This document shows, piece after piece, positions 6,035 to 15,009 of a stretch of DNA of 36,677 bases. Every line of letters begins with the position of its first letter. Positions within the stretch are counted from its first letter, which is position 1. The stretch is from Candidatus Binatus sp. (lineage in GTDB: Bacteria > Desulfobacterota > Binatia > Binatales > Binataceae). The notes beneath the pieces were generated by a model. The model was not told the origin of the DNA and searched no databases. It was given only the letters and a program-made list of their open reading frames with translations. The position numbers were made by a program, and so were the translations under genes. The stretch covers positions 1-36,677 of the forward strand of contig NZ_DATCTO010000050.1 in NCBI RefSeq assembly GCF_036567905.1, written 5' to 3'.

Positions 6035-8782
6035 CTACACGTCCTTGAACGCAACTTTTTTCTGCGAGGCCTCGATCGCCGCCTGCGCGGCAGCCAACCG
6101 CGCGACCGGAATCCGATACGGCGAGCACGACACGTAATCCAGCCCGAGGCGATGGCACAGCTTGACGCTGGCGGGATCGCCGCCATGCTCGCCGCAAATC
6201 CCGATCTTCAATTTCCGGTTCGCCTTGCGCCCGCGCTCGATCGCGATTTGCATCAACCCGCCGACTCCGACCGGATCGAGCACCGCGAACGGGTCGTTTT
6301 TGTAAACTCCGGTACGAATGTAGTCGGGGAGGAATTTTCCCGAGTCATCGCGCGAGATTCCATAGGTCATCTGCGTGAGATCGTTGGTCCCGAATGAAAA
6401 GAATTCCGCGACCGCGCCGATCTGATCCGCAACCACGCACGCGCGCGGCACTTCGATCATCGTGCCGATCGTGAATGGCACTTTGATGCCGCGTTCCTTG
6501 AACACCGCGGCCGCCACTTCACGAATCTGCGCCGCCAGGATGTCGAATTCCTTGCGCTCGCCGATCAGCGGCAGCATGATTTCGGGCATCGCCTTGACCC
6601 CTTGCTTGCGCAGTTCGCACGCCGCCTCGAGAATCGCGCGCGCCTGCGCCTGGTAAATCTCGGGGAAGCTGATTCCCAGCCGCGAGCCGCGATGCCCCAG
6701 CATCGGATTGACCTCGAACAGGCTCTCGCGCACTTGCTTCAAATGCTCCAGCGTGGTGCCGATTTTGGCGGCCAGGTCGCGCAGCTCGCTGTCGGCATGC
6801 GGGAGGAATTCATGCAACGGCGGATCCAGTAAACGGATCGTGACCGGCAACCCTGCCATCGTCTTCAGGATTCCGATGAAGTCCTCGCGCTGCATCGGCA
6901 GAATCTTTTTAAGTGCGCGCCCACGCTGCTCCGCGTTCTCCGCCATGATCATTTCGCGCACGGCCGAGATTCGCTCGGGATTGAAAAACATGTGTTCGGT
7001 GCGGCACAGCCCGATCCCTTCGGCGCCAAATTCGCGCGCGATTTTGGCGTCGTTGGGAGTGTCGGCGTTGGCGCGCACTCCCAACTTGCGCTGCGCGTCC
7101 GCCCACGACAGAAATTTCTTGAAGTAGGGCGGCATCTCGGGATCGACCGTCGGCACCCGGCCCTCGATCACTTCGCCTGACGCTCCATCGAGCGTGATGT
7201 ACTCGCCGCGGCGGACTACCGTGCCGTTGGCCGACAGCGTGCCGGCGCCGTAGTCGATTTCCAGCGCCGAGACGCCGGCGACGCACGACTTGCCCATCCC
7301 GCGTGCGACCACGGCCGCGTGACTGGTCATCCCGCCGCGTGCGGTGAGGATTCCTTCGGCCACCTGCATCCCGTGGATGTCTTCGGGCGAGGTCTCCAGC
7401 CGCACCAGGATTACTTTGCGGCCCGACGCCGCCACGGCGACCGCTTCATCCGCCGAGAACACCACTTCGCCGTTGACCGCGCCCGGCGATGCGGGCAGTC
7501 CGCGCGCGATCACGTGCTTTTTGCTCGACGGGTCCAGCCGCGGATGCAGAAACTGCTCGAGCTGTTCGGGCTCGACGCGCTTGAGCGCGGTCTTGCGATC
7601 GATCAGCTTCTCGTCGGCCATATCCACCGCGATGCGCACTGCGGCTTGCGCGGTGCGCTTGCCGGTGCGGGTCTGAAGCATGAACAGGCGATTGCGCTCG
7701 ATGGTGAATTCCATGTCCTGCGTATCGCAAAAATGCTTTTCGAGCTGCGCCGAGATTTTGAGGAATTGCTTGTAAACGTCGGGAAAGCTTTCCTCGAGCG
7801 TCGAGTATTGCGTCACCCGCTCGGCCTCGCTGATACCCGCGCGCGCGGCCCACTGGCGCCCCGCCTTCAGGCTTATCTGCTTGGGGGTGCGGATGCCGGC
7901 GACGACGTCCTCGCCCTGCGCGTTGGGCAGATACTCGCCGTAGATTCCTTTTTCACCGGTGCCGGGATCGCGGGTGAATGCGACCCCGGTGGCGCAATCG
8001 TCGCCCAGGTTGCCGAACACCATCGACTGCACCGTGACCGCGGTGCCCCAATCGCCCGGGATGTTGTTGATTCGCCGGTAGGTGATCGCGCGATCGTTGT
8101 GCCACGAGTCAAACACCGCGCCGATCGCCATCCACAGTTGTTCGCTTGGATCCTGCGGGATGTCGCGGCCGACCCGCGAACGAATCATCGCGCGGAACTC
8201 CCCGACCAGTTCCTGCAAGTCATCGACCTTCAGGTCGGTGTCGTTCTTGACGCCGCGCGCCGCCTTCTTGCGATCGATAATTTCCTCGAACGGATCAGGA
8301 TCGTTCTTGTTCTCCGGCTTGAGCTTGAGCACCACGTCGCCGAACATCTGGCAAAACCGCCGGTACGAGTCCCACGCGAAGCGCGGGTTGCCGCTGATAT
8401 CCGCCAGTCCCTTCATCGTCTCGTCGGTAAGGCCGAGGTTCAGCACCGTGTCCATCATTCCCGGCATCGAAACGCGCGCACCCGATCGCACCGACACCAG
8501 CAATGGATTCTTCGCGTCGCCGAACTTGCGCCCGAGCGCCTTCTCGATTCGCGCCACACTCTTCGCCACGCCTTCGGTGAGACCCTTGGGGTACTTGTGG
8601 CCGTGATTGTAAAAGTAGTTGCAGACTTGCGTCGAGATCGTGAATCCGGGCGGGACCGGCAGCTTGAGCCGCGCCATCTCGGCCAGGTTCGCGCCCTTGC
8701 CGCCCAGCAGATTGCGCATCGCGGAGCGTCCCTCCACCGCGCCCGCACCGAAAAAGTAGATCTCAGGATGAATACGACCCAT
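6035..8782 (-). CDS. ppdK: Pyruvate, phosphate dikinase
   Basis: A 915-residue cytoplasmic enzyme interconverting ATP + phosphate + pyruvate and AMP + PPi + phosphoenolpyruvate. Domains in order: N-terminal ATP-grasp domain (GGKGANLAEM near residue 28; VSVRSGARVSMPGMMDTVLNLG near 107-125), the swivelling phosphohistidine domain with GGMTSHAAVVARGMGKSCVAG (His488), and the C-terminal PEP/pyruvate TIM barrel ending with IGICGEHGGDP (Cys863, the usual general acid). The length is normal for bacterial PPDK. The ATG at 8782 (MGRIHPEIYFFG) has GGGAGA upstream; an in-frame ATG at 8812 would add ten basic residues. It follows glyQS on the same strand and is probably co-transcribed. PPDK may serve gluconeogenesis or PPi-linked glycolysis here. 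Confidence 0.97.
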   Translation of the reverse strand: MGRIHPEIYFFGAGAVEGRSAMRNLLGGKGANLAEMARLKLPVPPGFTISTQVCNYFYNHGHKYPKGLTEGVAKSVARIEKALGRKFGDAKNPLLVSVRSGARVSMPGMMDTVLNLGLTDETMKGLADISGNPRFAWDSYRRFCQMFGDVVLKLKPENKNDPDPFEEIIDRKKAARGVKNDTDLKVDDLQELVGEFRAMIRSRVGRDIPQDPSEQLWMAIGAVFDSWHNDRAITYRRINNIPGDWGTAVTVQSMVFGNLGDDCATGVAFTRDPGTGEKGIYGEYLPNAQGEDVVAGIRTPKQISLKAGRQWAARAGISEAERVTQYSTLEESFPDVYKQFLKISAQLEKHFCDTQDMEFTIERNRLFMLQTRTGKRTAQAAVRIAVDMADEKLIDRKTALKRVEPEQLEQFLHPRLDPSSKKHVIARGLPASPGAVNGEVVFSADEAVAVAASGRKVILVRLETSPEDIHGMQVAEGILTARGGMTSHAAVVARGMGKSCVAGVSALEIDYGAGTLSANGTVVRRGEYITLDGASGEVIEGRVPTVDPEMPPYFKKFLSWADAQRKLGVRANADTPNDAKIAREFGAEGIGLCRTEHMFFNPERISAVREMIMAENAEQRGRALKKILPMQREDFIGILKTMAGLPVTIRLLDPPLHEFLPHADSELRDLAAKIGTTLEHLKQVRESLFEVNPMLGHRGSRLGISFPEIYQAQARAILEAACELRKQGVKAMPEIMLPLIGERKEFDILAAQIREVAAAVFKERGIKVPFTIGTMIEVPRACVVADQIGAVAEFFSFGTNDLTQMTYGISRDDSGKFLPDYIRTGVYKNDPFAVLDPVGVGGLMQIAIERGRKANRKLKIGICGEHGGDPASVKLCHRLGLDYVSCSPYRIPVARLAAAQAAIEASQKKVAFKDV

Positions 8783-8830
8783 GTGAATCTGCGTCTCCCG
8801 TCTCCGCATCATGCGGAAAGATTTTGAAAG

Positions 8831-10198
8831 TTATGCCGGCTCCGGAGCGATCTCGCGCGTCCAGCCTATTCGATCGCTGATCTCTTCGACCAGCCTCGCT
8901 ATCGGCACGCGATCCTGCGTCATCGAGTCGCGATCGCGAACGGTCACCGTGTCGTCTTCCATCGTCTGATGGTCGATGGTCACGCCGTAGGGCGTGCCGA
9001 CTTCATCTTGGCGGCGATAGCGCCGGCCGATCGAACCCGCTTGATCGTAAGCGACGGTGAAATGACGCTTCAGCGCGTCGCGCACCGCGGTCGCCTTCTC
9101 GGGCTGTCCCGCCTTGCGCAGCAGCGGATAGACGGCAACCTTGATTGGCGCGAGACGGGGATCGAGCCGCAGCACGATGCGCTCCTCGTTATCGACCACG
9201 TCCTCGTCGTACGCGTCGAGCATGAACGCGAGCATCGCGCGATCCACCCCCAGCGCGGGCTCGATCACCCACGGCCGAAAGCGTGTCTTGGTGTCCTCGT
9301 CGAAATAAGTCAGGTCCTTGCCGCTGAACTTCGCGTGCTGATCGAGGTCGTAGCTGCCGCGCTTGGCCACACCCTCCAACTCGCCCCATCCGAACGGGTA
9401 CAGGAACTCGATATCGGTGGTGCCGCTCGAATAATGCGACAATTCATCGGTCGCGTGTTCGCGGGCGCGCAGATGCTCGCGCTTGATGCCGAATTTGACG
9501 TGCCAGTTGAATCGGAAATCGACCCAATAGCGATACCACTTCTCTTCTTCCTCGCGATCGGGACGAACGAAGAACTCCATCTCCATCTGCTCGAACTCGC
9601 GGGTGCGGAAAATGAAATTCTCGGTGGTGATTTCGTTGCGGAACGACTTGCCCTGCTGCGCGACGCCGAACGGCAGCTTGACGCGCTGCGTATCGACGAC
9701 GTTCTCGAAGTTCGAGAAAATCCCCTGCGCGGTTTCCGGGCGCAGATAGACCACCGCCGCGGTGTCTTCGACCGGACCCATGAACGTTTTGAACATCAGG
9801 TTGAAATTGCGCGCCGGCGTCAGTTCGCCGCCGCATTCGGGGCAGTTGCCGCCCGCGATGCGATCGGCGCGAAAACGCTGCTTGCAGTTTTTGCAATCGA
9901 CCAGCGGGTCGGTGAAATTCTTGAGATGACCCGACGCTTCCCAGGTGCGCGGATGCTGAAAAATCGCCGAGTCCAGCCCGAGCACGTCGCTGCGGTACTG
10001 CACCATCTCGCGCCACCACGCCTCCTTGACGTTGCGCTTGAGCTCGACGCCCAGCGGGCCGTAGTCGAAGGTGGATCCGAGTCCCCCGTAGATGTCGCTC
10101 GTTGGAAAAACAATTCCACGGCGCTTGCACAGGTTGACCAGTTTTTCCATCGTGACCGCGCGTTTGGCGGCGGGCACTGTGTTTTCCGCGGACAACAA
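8831..10198 (-). CDS. glyQS: Glycyl-tRNA synthetase, single-chain class II type
   Basis: An enzyme of about 455 residues that charges tRNA-Gly with glycine; this is the alpha2 type (as in Thermus, Bacillus and eukaryotes), not the alpha2beta2 GlyQ/GlyS type. Visible: RRGIVFPTSDIYGGLGSTFDYGPLG at the N-terminus, a CKNCKQRF...CPECGGEL zinc-like pair, class II motif 2 (FRNEITTENFIFRTREFEQMEMEFF), motif 3 (VIEPALGVDRAMLAF), and the C-terminal anticodon-binding domain. The start is set by a strong AGGAGG (10205-10210) followed by adjacent TTG codons at 10198 (6-nt spacing) and 10195 (9-nt). An ATG at 10150 lacks a ribosome binding site, and a far-upstream in-frame ATG at 10279 looks non-coding. 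It heads a two-gene unit with ppdK. Confidence 0.96.
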   Translation of the reverse strand: MLSAENTVPAAKRAVTMEKLVNLCKRRGIVFPTSDIYGGLGSTFDYGPLGVELKRNVKEAWWREMVQYRSDVLGLDSAIFQHPRTWEASGHLKNFTDPLVDCKNCKQRFRADRIAGGNCPECGGELTPARNFNLMFKTFMGPVEDTAAVVYLRPETAQGIFSNFENVVDTQRVKLPFGVAQQGKSFRNEITTENFIFRTREFEQMEMEFFVRPDREEEEKWYRYWVDFRFNWHVKFGIKREHLRAREHATDELSHYSSGTTDIEFLYPFGWGELEGVAKRGSYDLDQHAKFSGKDLTYFDEDTKTRFRPWVIEPALGVDRAMLAFMLDAYDEDVVDNEERIVLRLDPRLAPIKVAVYPLLRKAGQPEKATAVRDALKRHFTVAYDQAGSIGRRYRRQDEVGTPYGVTIDHQTMEDDTVTVRDRDSMTQDRVPIARLVEEISDRIGWTREIAPEPA

Positions 10199-10204
10199 AA
10201 AATT

Positions 10205-10210
10205 CCTCCT
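10205..10210 (-). promoter_or_regulatory. Ribosome binding site deciding a TTG start of glyQS
   Basis: A perfect AGGAGG on the minus strand, 6 nt before TTG at 10198 and 9 nt before TTG at 10195. No ATG or GTG is at a suitable distance, so glyQS very probably starts with TTG. Confidence 0.75.
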
Positions 10211-10456
10211 GGAGCGCTGCGGGCGCGCTTGCCCGCCGAGCGAATCGTGAAGCCTATCATGGGCCCGAATGCCCCGCAATTTTCATGATTTGCTGGAAAT
10301 TATGGCGATTTGCGCGCGACCCCGAAGCCGTCAGCCGGCGTTTTCGCAACGGCGCGCAGGCGGCGTATGGCCGTTTTCCCGAAGCTCGTGCTACAAGTCC
10401 TGACCATGGGATGAGGCGGCCGGCGCCGCTGCGCTCGCGGTCGAGGAGGACTTTCG

Positions 10457-10792
10457 ATGCGAAATTCGACGCTCGTCATCTGCGCATTTACGATTGCAGC
10501 TTCGCTTGCGCTTGCGGGATGCGGTCATAAGCTGGTCGCGCACAACGGCGAAAGCACCGTCGCCGTCTATCCCGACGAGAATACGTTCACCAAACTGAGC
10601 GATTTGAAAAAGCAAGGCGGGGTCGTCGGCGGGATGATCGGAGGGCTTGGCGAAGGACTCGCCACCAAGCAGGTTGACAACAACACTCCGGTGCGAATCA
10701 TCAACAGCGACGACAAAGGCTCGCAGATCGAAGTGCTCGACGGCGCGTTCAAGGGCCTGCACGGCTTCGTCCCAAGCGACAACGTGCACTGA
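10457..10792 (+). CDS. Small lipoprotein with glycine zipper and SH3-like tail
   Basis: A 111-residue predicted lipoprotein: signal peptide MRNSTLVICAFTIAASLALAG with lipobox LAGC (acylated Cys22). A Gly-rich GGVVGGMIGGLGEG stretch (residues 54-67) looks like a glycine zipper. The C-terminal part (about 75-111) matches the pattern of small bacterial SH3-like domains (VRIIN...QIEVLDGAFKGLHGFVPSDNVH). A strong ribosome binding site, GAGGAGGA, lies about 6 nt upstream. It is divergent from glyQS and convergent with the CoA-transferase pair, so it stands alone. Likely anchored in the cell envelope; the specific role is unknown. Confidence 0.85.
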   Translation: MRNSTLVICAFTIAASLALAGCGHKLVAHNGESTVAVYPDENTFTKLSDLKKQGGVVGGMIGGLGEGLATKQVDNNTPVRIINSDDKGSQIEVLDGAFKGLHGFVPSDNVH

Positions 10793-10825
10793 CGCGCGAG
10801 TCTCCGCGCCCGCGCGACTGGATTT

Positions 10826-12079
10826 TCACGATGCGGCGCGATACTGGCGCGGACTCGATCCGATGACGCCAATCCGCTCGAGTTCCGCAATCTCGTCGTC
10901 CGTCATTCCAAGCAGCTCTGCGAAAACCTGCCGGTTGTGCTCGCCGAGCAGCGGCGCGGGAGCATCGGCGCGCAGCGGAGTATCCGGGATGCGCGCGACG
11001 GCGCCGGGATAAAGATGCGTCCCGACGACGGCGCGATCGATCGCAACGAAATATTCGCGGCTCTGGAGCTGCGGGTCGGCGATCACCGCCGGCGCCGAAT
11101 TGACCGGCGCAACCAGCACTCCCGCATCGCGGAAACGGGCGACGCAATCGTCGGCGTTCAATTGTGCGATCGCGCGCGACAGCTCCGCGTCGAGTGCGTC
11201 CTCGTTGGCTTTGCGGGCGGAGGCGCCCGCGAAGCGCCGGTCAGCGGCAATGCGCTCGAGGCCCAACGCGCCGGCGAGACTTCGCCACTGATCGTCGGTC
11301 TCGCAGGCAAGCGCGATCCAGGTGTCGTCTCCCGCGCACCGATAAATTCCATGCGGCGCGTGCTCGCGATGGCGGTTGCCGCGCGCCGCCGGCAGCCTGC
11401 CCGTGAATTGATAGTCGAGGATTTCCCCGGCGACGAACGGAATCAGCGACTCGACCTGCGCCAGTTCGATCAATTGCCCGCGCCCGGTGCGTTCGCGCTC
11501 GCGCATCGCCACCATCAGCGCGAACACGCCGTGCAACCCGCCGACGGGATCGCCAAGGGCGTTGCTAAGCGTGTAATGCTGCCCGTCGCCGTCGTGATAG
11601 CCGGTGAGTCCGGTCACTCCCGCCATCGCCTCGACGGTGTTGCCGTAGCCGCGCATGTTGCATTCGGGGCCGTCGCTCCCAAACGAAGGCATCGAGATCA
11701 TGATCAGGCGCGGATTGATCGCGCTGAGCGAATGGTAGCCGAGGCCGAGCCGATCGATCACGCCCGCGCTGAAATTCTCAACCAGGATGTCGCAGAGGTT
11801 GACGAGGCGTTTGAGGATTTCAATTCCGCGCGCACTGGCAAGATCGAGCGTGACACCGCGCTTGCCACGATTGGCGGTGTTGAAGACCGCTGAGCGCTCT
11901 ATCGGCTGCATCTCCGGCGCCGCCATCGAGAGCGAACCGCGCCACCAGTCGAAGTGATGCGTATCTTCAACCTTGATTACCTCGGCGCCCATCTCGGCGA
12001 ACATTTGACCGGCCAGCGGCCCCGCCCATCCCATCGAAATGTCGAGCACGCGAAGCTTGCCGTCAAAGATGGTCTTCAT
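10826..12079 (-). CDS. Family III (CaiB/BaiF) CoA-transferase, catalytic Asp present
   Basis: A 417-residue member of the formyl-CoA transferase/CaiB family, which moves CoA between carboxylic acids through an aspartyl-CoA thioester. Visible: N-terminal LRVLDISMGWAGPLAGQMFAEMGAEVIKVE, TANRGKRGVTLDL, LVENFSAGVIDRLGLGY, and the catalytic Asp177 in ALGDPVGGLHGVFALM followed by RTGRGQLIEL. The C-terminus carries the usual PLLGEHNRQVFAELLGMTDDEI. The start ATG at 12079 overlaps the stop of the upstream paralogue by 4 bp. The partner has lost the Asp, so this is probably the working subunit of a heteromeric enzyme, similar in layout to BbsEF or SmtAB; that is inference. Substrate unknown. Confidence 0.93.
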   Translation of the reverse strand: MKTIFDGKLRVLDISMGWAGPLAGQMFAEMGAEVIKVEDTHHFDWWRGSLSMAAPEMQPIERSAVFNTANRGKRGVTLDLASARGIEILKRLVNLCDILVENFSAGVIDRLGLGYHSLSAINPRLIMISMPSFGSDGPECNMRGYGNTVEAMAGVTGLTGYHDGDGQHYTLSNALGDPVGGLHGVFALMVAMRERERTGRGQLIELAQVESLIPFVAGEILDYQFTGRLPAARGNRHREHAPHGIYRCAGDDTWIALACETDDQWRSLAGALGLERIAADRRFAGASARKANEDALDAELSRAIAQLNADDCVARFRDAGVLVAPVNSAPAVIADPQLQSREYFVAIDRAVVGTHLYPGAVARIPDTPLRADAPAPLLGEHNRQVFAELLGMTDDEIAELERIGVIGSSPRQYRAAS

Positions 12080-13278
12080 ATCGCGCCCGCTTTCTCGAGC
12101 GCGTCGATCTCGCCGTCGCTCAGCCCCAACCGCCCGCCGAAGATTTCGCGATTGTGCTCGCCGAGTCGCGGCGCCGGCCGCGGCGCTTCCCCGCGATGCG
12201 CGGTCAAGCGAAACGGGGTCCCCGGCACACGAATCGTTCCGAGCACCGGATCATCGATCGTCTCGAAATAATTGCGGACCCTGGTCTGCTCCCACTCCAG
12301 CACCTCAGCCACGCTCGGTATCGGTACGAGCGGAATCGCGCGGCGCTGCCCCTCGCGGTAGAGCCAGTTGCGTTCACGGCCGATGAAAAACGCTTCAACG
12401 ACCTCGAGCAGGGCGTCGTTGTTGAGCATCCTGTTCAATGCGGTATTAAACCGGGGATCGGAAGCGAGCTCGCGACGCCCCATCAGATCGCACAATGCCT
12501 CGAACTGCTTGTCGGTCACGCAATGCAGGCCGGCGTATCCGTCCTTGCACTTCAGGGTCGCGATCAAAAACGGGCCGACCGCGTAGCGCTTGCCCTCGCG
12601 GCTGCGCACGACTCCGGTGTACTGAAAGGTGACGGTCTCATAGATCATCGTGGCGACGGTCGCCTCGAGGATCGAGACGTCGATATGCTGACCGTGGCCG
12701 AGGCCCAGATCGCGCGCCGCCAGCGCCTGCATCGCGGCAATCGCCCCGTACAGCGCGCCGACGTACTGCGCGAGCGAGCCCGGCGGTGTCAGCGGCTCGC
12801 GATCGCGCTCGCCCACGGGAAATGTCCATCCGCCGCGCGCGAACAGCGCCAGATCATTCAACTTGCCGTCGCGGTCCGGCCCATCCTGCCCGAAATTTGA
12901 AATTGAGACGATCGACAGCCTCGGGAACTTCGCGATCAGCTCATCGGGCGCCAGACCAAGCGCGGCCAGAGTGCCGGGCGCGAAGTTTTCAATCAGGAGA
13001 TCGGCGCCGTCGAGCAGACCGGCGACGAGTTCGCGGCCGCGATCATGCTTCAAGTTCAGCGTAACGCCGCGTTTGTTGAGATTCAGAAACGCGAACAGGG
13101 CGCCGCGATCTTTATTGCCGGCGCGATGCGGCCCCAGCCTGCGTCCGCCGTCTCCCCATGGCGGCTCGATCTTGACGACGTCGGCACCCATGTCCGCCAG
13201 CAACTTGGTGGCGTAAGGACCCGCAATGAAGTGAGTGAGATCAACGACGCGGACGTCGCTAAGCGCGCGGTATCGCAT
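12076..13278 (-). CDS. Family III (CaiB/BaiF) CoA-transferase-like, catalytic Asp replaced by Gln
   Basis: A 400-residue CaiB/BaiF family protein with the normal framework: VRVVDLTHFIAGPYATKLLADMGADVVKIE, NLNKRGVTLNLK, IENFAPGTLAALGL, ISNFGQDGP and the C-terminal APRLGEHNREIFGG. Where active members have Asp followed by a small loop and Gly, this protein reads GSLAQYVGALYGAIAAM, placing Gln171 at the catalytic position. It may therefore be a non-catalytic subunit that pairs with the next gene, to which it is joined by an ATGA overlap. It starts 101 bp downstream of the PII gene on the same strand. An intramolecular or unusual mechanism not needing Asp cannot be excluded. Confidence 0.9.
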   Translation of the reverse strand: MRYRALSDVRVVDLTHFIAGPYATKLLADMGADVVKIEPPWGDGGRRLGPHRAGNKDRGALFAFLNLNKRGVTLNLKHDRGRELVAGLLDGADLLIENFAPGTLAALGLAPDELIAKFPRLSIVSISNFGQDGPDRDGKLNDLALFARGGWTFPVGERDREPLTPPGSLAQYVGALYGAIAAMQALAARDLGLGHGQHIDVSILEATVATMIYETVTFQYTGVVRSREGKRYAVGPFLIATLKCKDGYAGLHCVTDKQFEALCDLMGRRELASDPRFNTALNRMLNNDALLEVVEAFFIGRERNWLYREGQRRAIPLVPIPSVAEVLEWEQTRVRNYFETIDDPVLGTIRVPGTPFRLTAHRGEAPRPAPRLGEHNREIFGGRLGLSDGEIDALEKAGAI

Positions 13279-13379
13279 TGACGTAGTCGCCCGGATTCGA
13301 GCGTATCGGGGCGCGCACTGTCAAACGGCGCCGTCGCGAGCAACGGAAAGAAGAACTGACTGATTGCGCGGCGCGATAG

Positions 13380-13739
<360 letters not shown>

Positions 13740-13911
13740 TCAGACTGGCCGTTCGGGACAAATGCCGGCCCGCCGCCCCGCATCCTCTATTAACCATTCT
13801 CCTAGGATGCCGATGGTTCAAGCCCCCCCGCCTCGCGCGTGCATCAGGACGGCTCCGACCAATACCTAGTCCATCCAGCGGGATTGCGGCAACATCCAGC
13901 GCATTGGTCAA

Positions 13912-13927
13912 CGCAAGCGCGATGCCA
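13912..13927 (-). promoter_or_regulatory. Candidate sigma-54 promoter for the PII gene
   Basis: On the minus strand TGGCATCGCGCTTGCG matches the -24/-12 consensus TGGCACGN4TTGCW with the required GG-to-GC spacing of 10 bp between elements. The last base of each box differs from consensus. The predicted transcript start, near 13901, would leave a leader of about 180 nt before the PII gene. The rest of the 319-bp gap (13719-14037) contains nothing else I can name; an Arg-rich open frame there looks spurious. Confidence 0.4.
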
Positions 13928-14037
13928 ACGGGCATTTTCCGCCGATGCACGTCACCGCGTTATAGATACCGCCCGGCGTGGCGCTCCTGGAACCTCCGCA
14001 ATGCTTAACTGGCGGGCGTCCGATTAATCTACAGGCA

Positions 14038-14646
14038 CTAACTGGAGGCGACGCGGTCACTTCGTTTGGGCTGGAACCTGGGCTCCTCGCCGCGCGATAG
14101 GCGCTGGATATTCGCGCGATGGCGAAACAGGACCAGCGCCGTCATCAGGATCGCGAGCAGCAAATAATTATGCGGCAATCCCAGGGCAGCGGCCGTCGGC
14201 GGCAGTGCGATCGCCGCGCCTATCGACGCCAGCGACATGATTCGGCTAATCGCAAACACCACGCCGAACACCGCAAGTGCGACCAGAATCACCATCGGCG
14301 CGAGCGCCAGCCAAATTCCCAGTGCCGCCGCCACGCCTTTGCCGCCACGAAAGCGGAGAAACACCGAGCAAATCGAGCCGACAAACGCCGCCAGACCGGT
14401 CCACGCGATAACCGCAATTGGAAACCCCGCCGCCCGCGCCACCATCACCGGTATGGCGCCCTTCAGCACGTCGCCGGCGAAGGTTATCACCGCCGCGCTC
14501 GTACCGCCCGCGCGCGCCACGTTGGACGTTCCGATATTGCCCGAGCCGACTCCGCGCGGATCGAAGCCGCGGATCCGGCCCACGATCACGCCGGTCGGAA
14601 TCGAGCCTACCAGGTACGCGCCAACTATCAGGAGTGCTTCAATCAT
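14038..14646 (-). CDS. plsY: Glycerol-3-phosphate acyltransferase PlsY
   Basis: A 202-residue polytopic membrane enzyme that acylates glycerol-3-phosphate using acyl-phosphate, the first step of phospholipid synthesis in bacteria with PlsX/PlsY. Visible: YLVGSIPTGVIVGR at the N-terminus, GVGSGNIGTSNVARAGG (residues 32-48), RFRGGKGVAAALG near residue 100, and LVLFRHRANIQRLSRGEEPRF at the C-terminus, with about five hydrophobic segments. All three PlsY signature motifs are kept. The start ATG at 14646 lies 5 bp from a copy of a local repeat (14651), so its leader is repeat-derived and its ribosome binding site is poor (GAAGG about 15 nt away). Confidence 0.96.
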   Translation of the reverse strand: MIEALLIVGAYLVGSIPTGVIVGRIRGFDPRGVGSGNIGTSNVARAGGTSAAVITFAGDVLKGAIPVMVARAAGFPIAVIAWTGLAAFVGSICSVFLRFRGGKGVAAALGIWLALAPMVILVALAVFGVVFAISRIMSLASIGAAIALPPTAAALGLPHNYLLLAILMTALVLFRHRANIQRLSRGEEPRFQPKRSDRVASS

Positions 14647-14650
14647 TTTT

Positions 14651-14837
14651 TTCAGTGAATTTCCTTCACAATGTAGCGCCCCGGTGGATGGCGCCTTGCC
14701 CTTGCCCCTGCTGCGAACGCAAAAAACTTGTGGAGACGATTCACTGAGGCGGCACCATCTGAAAGAGAGCGGACCAGCGGAGAGGCAGAAGCAGTATTCA
14801 CGGTTGCAGCTGACTTGCGGAGAAACTTCACTGAAAA
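14651..14837. repeat. Three copies of a local dispersed repeat (core TTCAGTGAATCTTCTCC)
   Basis: Copies at about 14651-14696 (plus reading), 14721-14748 (minus reading, partial) and 14790-14837 (minus reading). All begin with TCAGTGAA. The best two full copies, 14790-14837 and 15776-15823, share TTTTCAGTGAA, TTCTCCG, AAGTCAGC and TACTGCT/TAGTGCT-like blocks in the same order. They fill the gap between plsY and tRNA-Pro. The opposite orientations give a 9-bp inverted repeat (14652-14660 with 14739-14747). Confidence 0.55.
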
Positions 14838-14841
14838 GAAA

Positions 14842-14916
14842 TCGGGGTGACTGGATTTGAACCAGCGACTCCTGCGTCCCGAACGCAGTGCTCTGGCCAG
14901 GCTGAGCTACACCCCG
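14842..14916 (-). tRNA. tRNA-Pro (anticodon CGG)
   Basis: The minus strand folds as a full cloverleaf of 75 nt: acceptor CGGGGTG / CACCCCG, D arm GCTC-AGCCTGGCCA-GAGC, anticodon arm CTGCG-TTCGGGA-CGCAG with anticodon CGG (reads CCG), and T arm with GGTTCAAATCC. The discriminator base is A. The 3' CCA is not encoded (ATTT follows), so it must be added after transcription. A TATAAC sequence (14955-14960 on the minus strand) 38 bp upstream is a possible -10 element. It lies between rpe and plsY on the same strand. Confidence 0.97.
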
Positions 14917-15009
14917 TCTCCGGTTGAGCGTGATCGGGAGAACACCGACGAGTGGTTATAGCATCCGAGGCGATAGCGCGCGAGTCCGTTGGAAATCGCA
15001 TGCGCTCGC

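Noticed and set aside
7319..8827. A 502-codon open frame antisense to ppdK on the plus strand.
   Set aside because: It is Arg/His-rich without family motifs; ppdK on the other strand has full domain motifs. A GC-rich codon shadow.
8969..10288. A 439-codon open frame antisense to glyQS.
   Set aside because: Shadow of a clearly real synthetase gene; no motifs.
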